Positions 29,917 through 40,602 are shown, numbered from the stretch's first letter. The stretch: 64,000 bases of DNA from Paraphaeosphaeria minitans (GCA_015832175.1 WJXW01000003.1:186001-250000); one strand, 5' to 3'. Made by a program: numbers and translations. The notes: a model not told the origin generated them from the letters alone.

Positions 29917-31133
29917 CCCTTGCAGATGGCTCGACATCTAGGTTTTTTGCCGTGACGTGATACTAAGTTAGCAGACTCCAGCTCGAAACAAAAAAATAAT
30001 CTACAATGCGCCAGTGTCGAACAGTTTAGTCCAGCACTTGTCATAAAAAAGCCTCCGGTTCCCTTCATTTTAGAACTTTAATAGTCGTTGTTGTCTTCTC
30101 AACCAATTTGTAACGAAGGTGATGTTAATAACCAGGCTGAATCGCGATGTCAAGTACGTGAGCTGTTAAAGCTGAGGGTACGGTCTAACTGCAAGTAGCG
30201 CGTACTTATGTCTTCTAGTCTTCTGTATTATATTCACAACGTACTATGAAGCAAATTGCGCAGACTCGTGACTGCTAAAGTGTATCCGTGTCCTCTAGTC
30301 TTGTGTGTTCTCTTTAGAACGTGATATGCGGCAATTCGCGTGTAACGGGTAGATCACGATATTGTTGTGGTGTTGTGGTATCTAGGACCAAGGACTTACA
30401 AAGGGCCTGTGCGCTAAGCGAGCTAGCGGCGCAAAACCTGCGCCGCGCCCCAACTCCACACAAGACAAGTATTATTCTATCAATACTATCGAGTTATCCT
30501 TTCACTGTCCTTCCTGGTGTAAAGCAAATACTATTGCCTATAACCAGACCTCACATCGCGCAGACTCGTAACAGCTTAACTTGAAGTGTTAGATATTAGT
30601 AATGCTGCGTTCTCTGGGGAGCGGCAGGGGTTCACGGTGGCGGGGCAGGGGCTGTGAGCGCCCGCAGAAGTTCTAGCGCCGTATGACGTACAAACGTGGA
30701 TTAAATCATTCCCGATCACCCCTGCCTGAGCAGCTTTAGATGAGGGTTAAATCTCAATCATAAAACACCACCTTGATGATCGGGGTGCTAGGTTCTATTA
30801 GATTTCCTCGTGGCCACTGGTCGTGAAACATACACGCTTTTTCTTTCGTATAATACTCAACGAATCCTACTGCAACCCTGATCACTAACGTCAACATCTT
30901 TTTGGGGTGATGTTAAACTTAACTGCAGACCTGGAGTCACTTTCTTGGATCCGAGAGACGGACAATTCAACACGTAGAGCGACAACATAAGTGGTAACAA
31001 CGTATCATTACTGCACGGGCCTGTCTGGCACACCGCGTCTTTCAAGCTCAGATCAAAATCATATATACGAAACGCGATATCAATCATATCTCCAGTTTTT
31101 CGGCCGGAATCGCCACTTTTATGCTGGATCCAA
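29917..31133. other. Gene-poor tract with diverged repeats
   Basis: 1.2 kb without a supported gene. Diverged copies of a ~65-80 bp unit (tcttctagtctt...gcaaattgcgcagactcgt) occur at 30209-30275 and 30288-30345, and a partial copy at 30545-30580. This suggests an old repeat remnant. Confidence 0.5.
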
Positions 31134-32167
31134 TCACCACTGGACCTTCTTGTCCCAACCAATGAACTCATCGATGATGCCCTTGTAGTACTCCTGCTCC
31201 TCGTTAGCCACCATCCTGCACGTCCGACTTGCGGATGGAAACATACCTTGAGATCCTCGACCTTGGGAACGTCGTCGCTCTTCGAGTACAAGTCGTACGG
31301 GTTGAACGCCTTCACGGCCTCCAGCATGCGCTCGTCCTTCTCGTTCATCATCCACCGGTACGCGCCCTGCGAGTGCCACGGGTAGAAAGAGTGGTACCTG
31401 ATCATCGCGAGACCCTCGTCGGGGATCGTGCTTTGGGCCTTCATGATGTGGTACAGGTACTCGTCGTGACCCCAGCTGAGCATGACGTTGTCAAGCCCGC
31501 AGCCAGGCGTGTAGATGCCGTGCTCGGTGCCGTAGATGTAGTTGTCGTGGTCCGGGTTGCCCTTGAAGGTGTCGGGGTAGATGATGCGCTTGTCGAAGGC
31601 GCAGCCGACGGGGAACGTGTCGCCGACGACGTCCCACTGGCCTTCGGCACCGTAGAAGAAGAGGAGCTTGCCGAGGTCGTGGATCAGGCCGACGAGCTGC
31701 ATCCAGCGGGGCTTGCCGTCGCGGCGGATGGCCTGGGCGGACTGGAGGAGGTGCTCGATCTGGGAGAGGGACGTGTCCGGGTCGGACTCGTCGATGAGCG
31801 TGTTGAGCTTCTCCATGGCCTCCCAGACGGTCATGCTGGCGCGCGTGGTGGAGTAGAAGGAGTTGCGCGCTTTGAGGTTGTACGCGACGGTTTGCTTCTC
31901 GTGCTGCTCGCGGTAGAAGTTCTTGACGCGGTCGCAGGCCTCCTCGTACTGTCGGAATTGCGTCTTGTCTTTTTCGGCATCAAACTGGGATTGCTCGTAG
32001 ATGTCCTTCTCTTCTTGGGTCGCGGTGCCGTTCTTCACCTTCAAGGCGGCCTTGAGGACGTTGACATCGTCGATGGCGTCGGAGGTGGCTTCGAGGGCGA
32101 GGCCGTCCTTGGGGTTGGCGAAGGGCTCCGCGATGTTGGGCTGCTCGACTAGGGCGCCAGGAGCCAT
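31134..32167 (-). CDS. MIOX: Myo-inositol oxygenase, 2 exons
   Basis: Cleaves myo-inositol with O2 to D-glucuronate using a di-iron centre; cytosolic. Exons (minus) 32167-31247 and 31193-31134 give 326 aa. The HD-fold iron ligands are in place: His and Asp in LVGLIHDLGKLLFF, His in GNPDHDNYIYGTEHGIY and WGHDEYLYHIM, and IRYHSFYPWHSQGAYRWMMNE. SFYSTTRASMTVWEAMEKLNTLIDESDPD is the conserved N-terminal helical region. I placed the 53-nt intron from GTATGT to GAGCAG so that the end reads VEDLKEYYKGIIDEF...KKVQW, matching the family tail; a GAG acceptor two codons upstream is also in frame. It diverges from the aldo-keto reductase at 33204 and opens a cluster of sugar-acid oxidoreductases. Confidence 0.93.
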
Positions 32168-33203
32168 TGTGAAGACGTGAAATGTGGAAGTGGTCTCAAA
32201 AAAGTGGAAGTGCGATGCGATACGCTTGAGTTCTCGAATGTGAAAGCACAGTGAGAAGATGCAAAGGAGGATGAAGGTGTTGATGAAGTTTATTTGGGAT
32301 GCAAGCTTCGATACTTATTCTTCTTCGACTCTACGTATAGGCAAGTATTCCCCGCAAGTGCCATCCTCGCACGCTCTGCCGCCCCGCAACCCCAAGTAGG
32401 ACCCAGCCTACCATCTGTTGCAGATTCTGGTGTCTTGGATTGTCTAGCTCCACCATTTACGGGGCCTTGTCCACGAGCCTCACCCCAGGAACGAAAGCGC
32501 TGGCTGTGAGGAAATTCTGCCCGCAGCCGACGCCATCCATCTGGACCGCTGGGCTAGAACAAGGTGTCGAAAACGGGCGCTTAGAGAGGGTGGGTGACAA
32601 CGTGTTGACTGTGGTAGGTGGCTGGGGTCTAGTGTGCTGTTAGAGATGGTTTTGGTGGTGTCGACCCAAGGCACTCGGCGACGCCACCCTTCTTTCCTCC
32701 CAGGCGGGCAATTCTCGCCGCTCCCACCAGTTGTTTTCACGTTTCGCCAGCAAACCCTGCTCACATCGCCCGCAAACCACGACGATCACACGCACAATGA
32801 CGCCGCGTGCCCCTCGGCGACTTCTCGCCCGACCCAAGTTGCCAAAGGCGTCCACACTCTTGGCCTCATCTTCCCGACATGAGCACCGGCGCGCATTTAC
32901 ATTCATCCAGCCCCATACATGCCACCCCAGAGCCTCTCGGACCGATGGTAGCCCGGCGGGGTATGCCACGGCGGGGGCGTCGGAAGAATTGACGACTCTG
33001 CGTACCGCAATAGACTAACTTTAACATTTTCAGTCCCCAGATGCAGAGCGCAGCCCACACGGTGAAGGGGCCGTCGGCATTCCATGTGCGTCTGCTCAGC
33101 CAAGGCCCCACGTACATATACCCTGTGCTCCCCGTGCCCCTTTGAATCCCTCTCTCGCACACTTTATCCTCAAGCTCTCCCCCCAAAGACATCTTGAAAT
33201 CAC
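32168..33203. promoter_or_regulatory. Divergent promoter region, MIOX / aldo-keto reductase
   Basis: About 1 kb between two opposite start codons; no gene supported inside. Shared control of the two genes is plausible but inferred. Confidence 0.45.
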
Positions 33204-34232
33204 ATGCCCACCATGAACACTGCACTCCCTCTGAACACAGGCGCCACGATCCCCGCGTTGGGACTCGGGACGTGGCAGTCGGCGCCGGGAGAGGTCAAGA
33301 AGGCGGTCATCCACGCGATTGAGGCCGGCTACCGACACATCGACTGCGCGAGCTGCTACCAGAACGAAGACGAGGTCGGCGAGGCCCTGCAGGATGTTAT
33401 TTCGCGCGGGATCGTGAAGCGAGAAGACCTCTTCATCACGAGCAAGCTGTGGTGCACCTTCCACACACGTGTGGAGGAGGGCCTGCAGCAGAGTCTTGAC
33501 ATGCTGAAGACGCCTTACGTCGACTTGTACCTGATGCACTGGCCTGTTCCTATGAACCCCAAAGGTACGATGCGCATCCCATACAGACACGAACCCTCCT
33601 CTCACGCTCCCGGCCAACCCCATGCTAACCTCCCCCAAGGAAACCACCCGCTCTTCCCAAAGCTCGAAGACGGCTCCCGCGACATCGACCACAGCATCAC
33701 CCACATCGACGCCTGGAAGAACCTCGAAGCGTACTACAAGTCGCACCCGGACAAGGTAAAAGCCATCGGCGTCGCCAACTACTCGGTCAAGTACCTGGAG
33801 AAGCTCCTCGCCCAATCCACAATCACCCCCGCGGCCAACCAAATCGAAAACCACCCGCTGCTCCCCCAGCAAGAAATCGTCGACTTCTGCCGCTCCAAAA
33901 ACATCCACATCACGGCGTACAGCCCGCTCGGCTCCACGGGCTCCCCCCTCTTCCAAGCCGCCGGCGTCCTCGCCGTCGCCAAAAAGCACGCCGTCGGCCC
34001 GGGCACCGTGCTGCTGTCGTATCATCTCGCGCGCGGCTCCTCGGTGCTGGCCAAATCCGTGACGCCCTCGCGCATCGACGAGAACCGCAAGCTCATCGCC
34101 CTCGACGCGGGGGATGTGCAGGCGCTCGAGGCGATCCACAAGAAGAACGGCGTGCGTCGCTTCGTGTACCCGCCGTTTGGGGTCAACGCGGGGTTCCCGG
34201 ATAAGCCCGAGGGCATCGATCTTAGCGGGTGA
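33204..34232 (+). CDS. Aldo-keto reductase (Gcy1/glycerol-dehydrogenase-like), candidate D-glucuronate reductase
   Basis: Exons 33204-33564 and 33640-34232 give 317 aa. The 75-nt intron (GTACGA...CCCAAG) has no in-frame stop and a length divisible by 3, so an unspliced form would also be translated; family alignment (MNPK-GNHPLFP) supports removal. Catalytic tetrad: Asp and Tyr in YRHIDCASCYQNEDEVG, Lys in LFITSKLWC and His in LYLMHWPVP. Also GLGTWQ, AIGVANYSVKYLEKLL, QIENHPLLPQ and the NADPH site VLAKSVTPSRIDENRK. An ATG at 33213 has a better context and may be the true start. Beside MIOX it is a good candidate to reduce D-glucuronate to L-gulonate; general aldehyde or L-glyceraldehyde reduction is the alternative. 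Confidence 0.88.
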   Translation: MPTMNTALPLNTGATIPALGLGTWQSAPGEVKKAVIHAIEAGYRHIDCASCYQNEDEVGEALQDVISRGIVKREDLFITSKLWCTFHTRVEEGLQQSLDMLKTPYVDLYLMHWPVPMNPKGTMRIPYRHEPSSHAPGQPHANLPQGNHPLFPKLEDGSRDIDHSITHIDAWKNLEAYYKSHPDKVKAIGVANYSVKYLEKLLAQSTITPAANQIENHPLLPQQEIVDFCRSKNIHITAYSPLGSTGSPLFQAAGVLAVAKKHAVGPGTVLLSYHLARGSSVLAKSVTPSRIDENRKLIALDAGDVQALEAIHKKNGVRRFVYPPFGVNAGFPDKPEGIDLSG

Positions 34233-34424
34233 GGGCGGGTAGAATGTGTAGATGGAAAATAAAAAATGAATACACAAGAATTGTGTGCCCTTTGAACGTG
34301 AAACGTCTTGTGTGATTGGGCTCGAGTGGGTAGAGTGGCAGGGATGGTGTTGGTCACGAGTGGCTGCTGCTTCGTTTTGGCTTGTAGCACTCTGACAGTT
34401 GCCTAGAGATGCGGTGATGTAGCC

Positions 34425-34876
34425 ACCGTCGCCGTTCCTGTGCTTATGTACACTCATTCTCTAGACATGTTGTACTTTTCGGAAATATACATGTTCATGT
34501 TATAATTAGATGTAAAAGCATTTGTAGATACCGTCACTATTCCTGCGCCTATGCATATTCGTTCTCCAGGCTCATCGAATTTGTTGGAAACATACACGTT
34601 CATTTGGTACTGAATCAGATCTAAAAGCAATACAGCCACTATTACTATTCCTATACTTATGCACATTCCTTCTCCAGGCACATGAGACTTTTCGGTAATG
34701 TTATTCCTGTACCCATGTACACTTATTCTCCTGGCACATTAGACTTGTAGAAACATCCATGTTAATGTCGTCTGGATTGGATCGAATTCCAATACCTATG
34801 TACACTCGTTCTCCAGGCACATTGGGCTTGTTAAAAATACCCTTCATGTTGTACTGGATCCATTCCAGAAACAATG
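34425..34876 (+). repeat. Diverged tandem array, ~105-bp unit, about 4-5 copies
   Basis: Copies share blocks like ttcctgtgcttatgtacact, cattctctagacat, gaaatatacatgttcat and agatgtaaaagca, each with scattered transitions. One copy is shortened. It fills nearly the whole interval between two convergent genes (34233-34920). Confidence 0.8.
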
Positions 34877-34920
34877 CAATCAAGTGCTGCGCATCAAGAT
34901 GCAATCACCCTACACAGCAC

Positions 34921-35776
34921 CTACCGCCCCATCCACCCTCCATCAACCGTGACAACCTCCCCGCTCACATAGGCACTCGCCGGACTCGCCAACCACACGG
35001 CAGCGCCCTTGAAATCCTCGGGACTCCCCCACCGTCCGGCCGGGATCCGCTCCAGGATGCTCTTCGCGCGCTTCTCGTCCTCCATCAGCGCCGTGTTCAT
35101 CTCGGTCGCGATGTAGCCCGGCGCAATCGCATTCACGTTGACGCCCTTGCTAGCCCACTCGTTGGACAGCGCCTTGGTGAGCTGCGCGACGCCGCCCTTG
35201 GACGCGGCGTACGCGGGCACGGTGAGCCCGCCTTGGAAGGACAGCAGGCTCGCAATGTTGATGATGGCGCCGCGGCGCGTCGAGTTGGGTGCCAGGTCGG
35301 CGGGCTGCTGGAGCATGTGGGCGCCGACGTCGCGGCAGAGGGTGAAGACGGAGGTGAGGTTGACCTGGAGGACCGACTGCCAGTCGTCGTCCGGGAACTG
35401 GTGCGCCGGGTGCCGCTTCTGGATGCCGCCGCAGTTGAGCAGGATGTGGATTCTGTGGCCGTCTTGCAGGATCTTGGGCACGAGGGCGGAGACGGAGGCG
35501 GCCGAGGCGAGGTCGGCGGTGTAGATTGTGGCTTTGCGGCCTAGCTTTTCGATTTCTTGCTTGGTCGACTGGTTGGACGTGTCTCGCTGGAGGGCAGTTA
35601 GGTTGACGATCCGACGGAATTTTCCAATTGGGTTCTAGGAGGTCTACCTGTACGAGGAGGATGTCTGCGCCTGCTTCTGCGAGGGCAACTGCCATGGACT
35701 GTCCAATTCCTCTTGTTCCACCTGTTACGAGAGCCGTCTGCCCCTGGAGCGAGAACAGGTCCTTGACGTTCGCCAT
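34921..35776 (-). CDS. Short-chain dehydrogenase, 5-keto-D-gluconate reductase / KduD-like, 2 exons
   Basis: Exons (minus) 35776-35648 and 35586-34921 give 264 aa; the 61-nt intron joins ILLVQ to [16 protein letters not shown]. Classical [11 protein letters not shown] cofactor loop, [14 protein letters not shown], Ser in [13 protein letters not shown], Tyr-x3-Lys in [30 protein letters not shown] and VDGGWMGR at the C-terminus. Sequence style matches 2-deoxy-D-gluconate/2-keto-3-deoxygluconate dehydrogenases and gluconate 5-dehydrogenases. Given MIOX and a sorbitol/L-idonate-type dehydrogenase next door, reduction of 5-keto-D-gluconate to D-gluconate is the best guess. Cytosolic. Its promoter is shared with the divergent gene at 36477. 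Confidence 0.85.
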
Positions 35777-35825
35777 TGTTTCTTTCGGTGAGCGAAGTTG
35801 AAGATGATTTTCGATCTGTGCTGGA

Positions 35826-35998
35826 GGTTCTGGTCTTGGGGTGCTACGGCGAGGAATCGAGGTGCTAGTCTTGCACTGGTGCTAGGTTCTAGTCGTGCAG
35901 TGCTAGGTAGAGCGAGGAAGCCAGGTTCTAGTCTTGCAGTGCTACAGCGAGGAAGCCAGGTTCTAGTCTTGCAATGCTATGTACAGTGAGGAAGCCAG
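35826..35998 (+). repeat. ~35-40 bp tandem repeat in the divergent promoter, about 5 copies
   Basis: Units of the type ggttctagtcttgcagtgct + acagcgaggaagcca, the last two nearly identical. It lies just upstream of the SDR start, so probably within its 5' region. Confidence 0.85.
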
Positions 35999-36090
35999 CG
36001 CCATCAGAAGCCCACAGAAATCTTGAGATTATACAACGCGCATGGATAGTCGGCAACATTGCCCCCCCAAACCACGCTCCTAACGCGGGG

Positions 36091-36165
36091 TGCCGTGCTT
36101 CGGCATTTGACAAGTGACGTGGAGTCTGCCGTGCATGGATCGGCATTTGACACGTGACGTGAAGT
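36091..36165 (+). promoter_or_regulatory. Two direct copies of a TGACGT-containing element between divergent cluster genes
   Basis: tgccgtgc ... cggcatttgacaagtgacgtg (36091-36121) is repeated as tgccgtgc ... cggcatttgacacgtgacgtg (36128-36160). A third, weaker cggcgtttgaaatgcg follows at about 36200. TGACGT is the core of bZIP (CRE-type) sites. Binding and function are inferred. Confidence 0.45.
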
Positions 36166-36476
36166 GGGCTGCCGAGGTCGGAAAGGGCAACCCCGTCGGG
36201 GCGTCGGCGTTTGAAATGCGGGACGCGACACGCTGAAGGAGGCATTTGTCTCCAACGACGGCGCGCCAGGTCATCTCGAGGGGCGTTTGGGCCCGAGTCT
36301 GGCGCGAGGACCGTAGGTATCTATCGTATTTTGACTCCGCTTCCTGAATGCCTGACTTCTGTTCCTTGATCCTCCCAAACAGCCTTCGCCTTCGCCTCGA
36401 CCTTGAGTATTGCTTCCCATAAAATAGTTGCATACCTACCATACCGACCCTTGTATTCTTGCTACACACTTGCACA

Positions 36477-37838
36477 ATGGCCGCGGAAAGAACACCAGAC
36501 GTGCAGCAGAAGGAGAGTCAGATTCGCGCATCTGTCCTACACGGCGCGGGCGACCTGAGAATCGTATGCGAGCCACGTCTTTTCTTTTCTCCTGCGGATC
36601 CCCAACTAATAGACTATGCGCAGGAAAACCGCTCCCTCTTCCCTCCAGGTCCCGCAGACGTACAAGTAGCTGTTCGCGCCACGGGCCTCTGCGGCTCGGA
36701 TCTCCACTACCATCGCCATTACCGCAATGGCGATATTCTTGTGCGCGAGCCCATGTCGCTTGGACACGAGTCTGCGGGCGTAGTCGTAGCGGTTGGTTCC
36801 GAAGTAGAGAAGTCACAAAAGTTCAAGGTCGGGGACAAGGTAGCTCTGGAGGTAGGACAGCCATGCGAACAGTGCGACCGGTGTAAGGAGGGAAGATACA
36901 ACATCTGCAAAGAGATGAAGTTTAGAAGCAGCGCAAAAGCATTCCCGCACGCACAAGGAACCTTGCAGGATAGGATCAACCATCCCGCGGCGTGGTGCCA
37001 CAAGTACGTGTGAAAGTGAATCGTGGAGCGCTTCGAGGCTGATTTGGTGCAGGCTTCCAGAGAACGTCTCGCTTGACCTTGGTGCACTCCTGGAACCGCT
37101 CGGGGTCGCCATCCAAGCAACCAAAAGAGCGCAGCTTCCTGTCGGCTCGACAGTCTTGGTGTTCGGCGCAGGCGCAGTGGGACTGTTGGTGGCAGCAATG
37201 GCAAAGATAGCAGGCGCCAGCACTGTCGTTATAGCAGATATCGATGCTGGACGGGTGAACTTCGCCGTGGAGAACAGCTTCGCGCATCAGAGTTTCACCG
37301 TTCCGCTGAAGCGTGGTCAGACGATTGAGGAGAATCTCGAGATTGCCAAGGAGACAGCTGCCGAGATTGCGAAGGTGGCAAGAGTGAGCGGAGGAGCCGT
37401 GGGCGAGGTGGATGCGGTGTTCGAGTGCACAGGCGTGCCTTCCTGCGTACAAGCATCGATATACGTGAGTCGCGCAGTACACGCTCTAGTCGTCGAGCCT
37501 CCTCTGACTGCGAACAGGCAACGCGACCGGGTGGCAAGGTCTTGCTCATCGGCATGGGCACTCCCATCCAGACGCTCCCCATCTCAGCCGCAGCGCTCCG
37601 CGAAGTCGACATCATGGGGGTCTTCCGATACGCAAACACATATCCCACCGGCGTCGAGGTAGTGTCGAAGAAGGGGCCCGATTACCCAGACTTTTCCAAG
37701 CTCGTCACGCATCGATACAAGGGTCTCGAATCGGCGGAAGAGGCTTTCAGCATGGCTGGGAGGACCAAGGACGACAAGGGCAATCTCGTCATCAAGGTCG
37801 TGATTGAGACTGGAGATGGTGACAAGACAAGCCTCTGA
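36477..37838 (+). CDS. Zinc-dependent alcohol dehydrogenase (sorbitol/L-idonate dehydrogenase-like), 4 exons
   Basis: Exons 36477-36563, 36624-37003, 37053-37464 and 37518-37838 give 399 aa; introns are 60, 49 and 53 nt. MDR family: catalytic zinc ligands Cys and His in TGLCGSDLHYHRH and LGHESAGVV, and the structural zinc cysteine group EVGQPCEQCDRCKEGRYNIC. The Rossmann motif is VLVFGAGAVGLLVAAMAK with an acidic residue at IADIDAGR (NAD preference). RPGGKVLLIGMGTP and LREVDIMGVFRYANTYPTG are typical of sorbitol/xylitol dehydrogenases. An ATG 18 bases upstream is in frame; I chose 36477 for its context and the MAAERTPD start. With MIOX and the SDR, oxidation of L-idonate to 5-keto-D-gluconate is a reasonable role; polyol oxidation is the alternative. 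Confidence 0.9.
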
Positions 37839-38722
37839 GCATTGCAATGATTGAAGGCGTTTGGAGCTGTGGAACCAGAGTAGTTGCTGTAAAAGTCACT
37901 CTTCGTTGTTGACAATGTTCCCCGTAAACAATCGTACGTGAGCAACCCCTGGGTGCATGACGTAGGGCGGGATGGGCGGTATGTTCCGCAGGGGCCAGGG
38001 TGTTTCCCCACGTTCACGTGCATTCACCAGGCCCGCCGCACTTGCTGTCTTCGGGTGTCTCGCTGCGGTTACTTCTCCCGCCCGCAGCTCAGCCTCAACA
38101 CCCCCCACACCCGCTTTCGGTCCCCAGAGATTCTCGCCCCGGCGTCAACCCGGATCTGGGCACATTGTCTCTCGAAACAAATGAACTAGAAAAGAAAGAA
38201 ACTAGAAAAGAAAGAGTCTAGAAAAGAAATCGGCAAATGGGGAAACTTTCCCCGCCACCACCCCCCGCGTGAAGCTAGATGGCCAAACGTAGTAAGCGTG
38301 GAGCCAAAGCGCTTCCCATCCGACACGTCCCAGACGGTCCAACGCGTCGCATGCTTATTTTCGACCAGCCGCGTCGCCACCGAGACTGCCCCGAACGCAC
38401 AGATTGGAGATTGTTTCCGATATTACTGGGGAAGTGTGGAGTAGGCACGGGGTAAACCAGCAGAGAAAACGACTACACACTACAGTCCACGCATCCAAGC
38501 ACGATGGAAACGGACATGTTCGGCTCAAAAACTTCTACACGGGTGTCCCTGGAAGCTATGGCCACGCGGTTGAGTCGGCAGGCGGTGAGAGCGTGGGAAC
38601 TAAGATTTCAGTGTTGATATTTCGCCCGGCTCGCTCCAACGCTGCATTACTTTGCTACCTCCCCTCCTTCGTACAACTCCAGCGCCCTCAATTGACCTCC
38701 TCACAACCCTCCAAACCGCACA
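37839..38722. other. Spacer between MDR and Gfo/Idh/MocA genes
   Basis: 880 bases, no gene supported. A short agaaaagaaa-type repeat (agaaaagaaagaaactagaaaagaaagag) lies around 38190-38230. The remainder should be 3' UTR and promoter. Confidence 0.45.
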
Positions 38723-39885
38723 ATGGCTCCTCAGATCCGCAGACTCCAGATCGCCGTCTCCGGCCTCGGCCGCATGGGCGTCCGGCATGCAAACCACTTT
38801 CTGCACCGCACTCCGCGGGCAGAGCTCGTTGCTGCCTTCACACCAGACCCCAAGGAGCTCGCATGGGCAAAGGAGAACCTCACGCCCTGGGGCGTCAAGA
38901 TCTACTCCGACTTCGACGAGATGCTGAAGCACTCGGGCTTGGAGGCCGTCTGTGTAGCAACCGCCACCACGGCGCACGCCGAGCAGACCATCAGGGCCAT
39001 CGAAGCCGGAAAGCACGTTCTTTGCGAGAAGCCGCTGAGCACAAAGCTCGAGATTGTGCGTCAGCTCCATCTCCCACCGCCCTGGGTGTCCTTTGTTCGG
39101 CCTCAAACCGCTAACGTAGCCCACAGTCAGAGCAAGTCCTCCGAGTCGCGAATGCGCACCCCAACCAGAAAGTAATGTGCGGCTTCTCCCGCCGCTTCGA
39201 CGCCTCCTACCTCGCTGCCTACCGGAACGCCACCTCGGGCTCCATTGGACGCCCCACCATCCTCCGCTCCCAGACCTGCGACAAGTACGACCCCTCAGGC
39301 TTCTTCGTCGCCTACGCCGAGTTCAGCGGCGGCATCTTCGTCGACTGCAACATCCACGACATCGACCTCGCCCTATGGTTCTTCTCCGAAAAGAAGCAAC
39401 TACCCAAGGTGAAGAGCGTCATGGCCGTCGGCGTGACCGCGCTGGAGCCCGACCTCGCCAAGCACGGAGACGTAGACAACGGCGTGGGCGTGGTCGAGTT
39501 CCACGACGGCCAGATCGCCTACTTCTACAGCAGCCGCATGAACGCGCCGGGCCAGCACGACATGACGGAGATCATCGGCACGAGCGGCAAGCTCACCGTC
39601 AACGCCAACCCCACGCTCTCCCTCACCGAAGCCCACACCCCGACCGGCATCAGCCGCGAGATCCCCCAGAACTACTACGAGCGCTTCGAGAACGCGTTCG
39701 TCGAGGAGGCGCGGCAGTTCACCGACGCGGTGCTGGACGACAAGCCCGTGCCCGTCGACATGGAGAGTAGCGTCGAGGCTGTCCGGATCGGCGTCGCTCT
39801 GCAGGAGTCGCTGCGCAATGGGAGGAAGATCTTCTTCGATCGGCAGGGCAACAAGGTCGAGGACGGGTCCCGGGCGAAGTTGTGA
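38723..39885 (+). CDS. Gfo/Idh/MocA oxidoreductase, inositol 2-dehydrogenase-like, 2 exons
   Basis: Exons 38723-39055 and 39127-39885 give 363 aa; the 71-nt intron joins STKLEI to SEQVLRVANAHPNQKVMCGFSRRFDASY. The N-terminal Rossmann fold has IAVSGLGRMGVRHANHF and VAAFTPDPKELAWAKEN; the conserved EKP triplet is in GKHVLCEKPLST. The C-terminal substrate domain has VDCNIHDIDLALWFF, holding the family His-x2-Asp pair. Family members oxidise inositol, glucose or other polyols, or reduce keto sugars, with NAD(P). In this neighbourhood it may oxidise myo-inositol at C2, or act on the gulonate/2-keto-gulonate steps. Same direction as the upstream MDR gene but with its own 0.9-kb upstream region. Confidence 0.9.
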
Positions 39886-40136
39886 GTTGTGTGGAAGTAG
39901 TGTATTGTGTGTTACGAATAGATCCCTGCATGTGCATAGAATAGAGTCGTATTTTGTCTCCGTATCATGATCTTTATCATTATCATCATCAAATTTGAAG
40001 CTCTGCGTGCGTGGGAAAATCTGTCGTTGATCCGGAAGTTGACGCACATCTGGACAGTCCTCTCGTCCCATCGCCTTACCTACTCGTACCGTGGAGTGTA
40101 ATCGCCCTTGGGCTAGGTACCTCTGTGTTTTCTCCA

Positions 40137-40602
40137 CTACTATTCCCGCTCCAGATTCACAAAGATTATCCCACATCGTGGTATTCGATGTCTCTTCCGA
40201 TACTATTCCAAAATCAGCTTTCACAGGGGTTATTTCACGTTATACTAAAGCTAGCTTCATGAGGATTATTTCACATTGTGGTATCTAATGTCTTTTTCCA
40301 ATGCTAGTCTAACCCCGGCTTCACAAAAGTTATTCTACATGGTACGAAGCCCTGCTTTACGAGGGTTGTTCTACTTCGTGGTGTTTAGGGTCTCTTTTGA
40401 TACTTTTCTGAACTTAGCTTTGCAAAGGTTATTTTACGTTATACGAAATCCTGCTTCACGAGGATTGTTCTACGTCGTGGTGTTTAGTGTGTCCTTTCAT
40501 AGTATTCCAAACCCAGCTTCACACGGATTGTTATATATTGTGGTATCTAATGTCTCTTCTGATACTATTCCAAACCCAGCTTCACAAAGATTATTCCATA
40601 CC
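40137..40602 (+). repeat. Diverged tandem array with ~100-bp and ~62-bp units, 6 copies
   Basis: Copies begin tactattccaaa.cagctt.cacaa.g.ttatt and end with tgtggtatctaatgtctctt. Long copies contain an internal extra half (tatacgaaatcctgcttcacgagg-type), short copies lack it. The open frame across it (40276-40872) is a by-product of the repeat. Confidence 0.8.

Noticed and set aside
31229..32152. 307-aa plus-strand frame opposite MIOX
   Set aside because: Val/Leu/Glu-rich shadow of the real gene on the other strand; no motif of its own.
33096..34457. 453-aa minus-strand frame opposite the aldo-keto reductase
   Set aside because: Antisense shadow; low-complexity Val/Asp/Arg composition typical of reversed GC-rich coding DNA.
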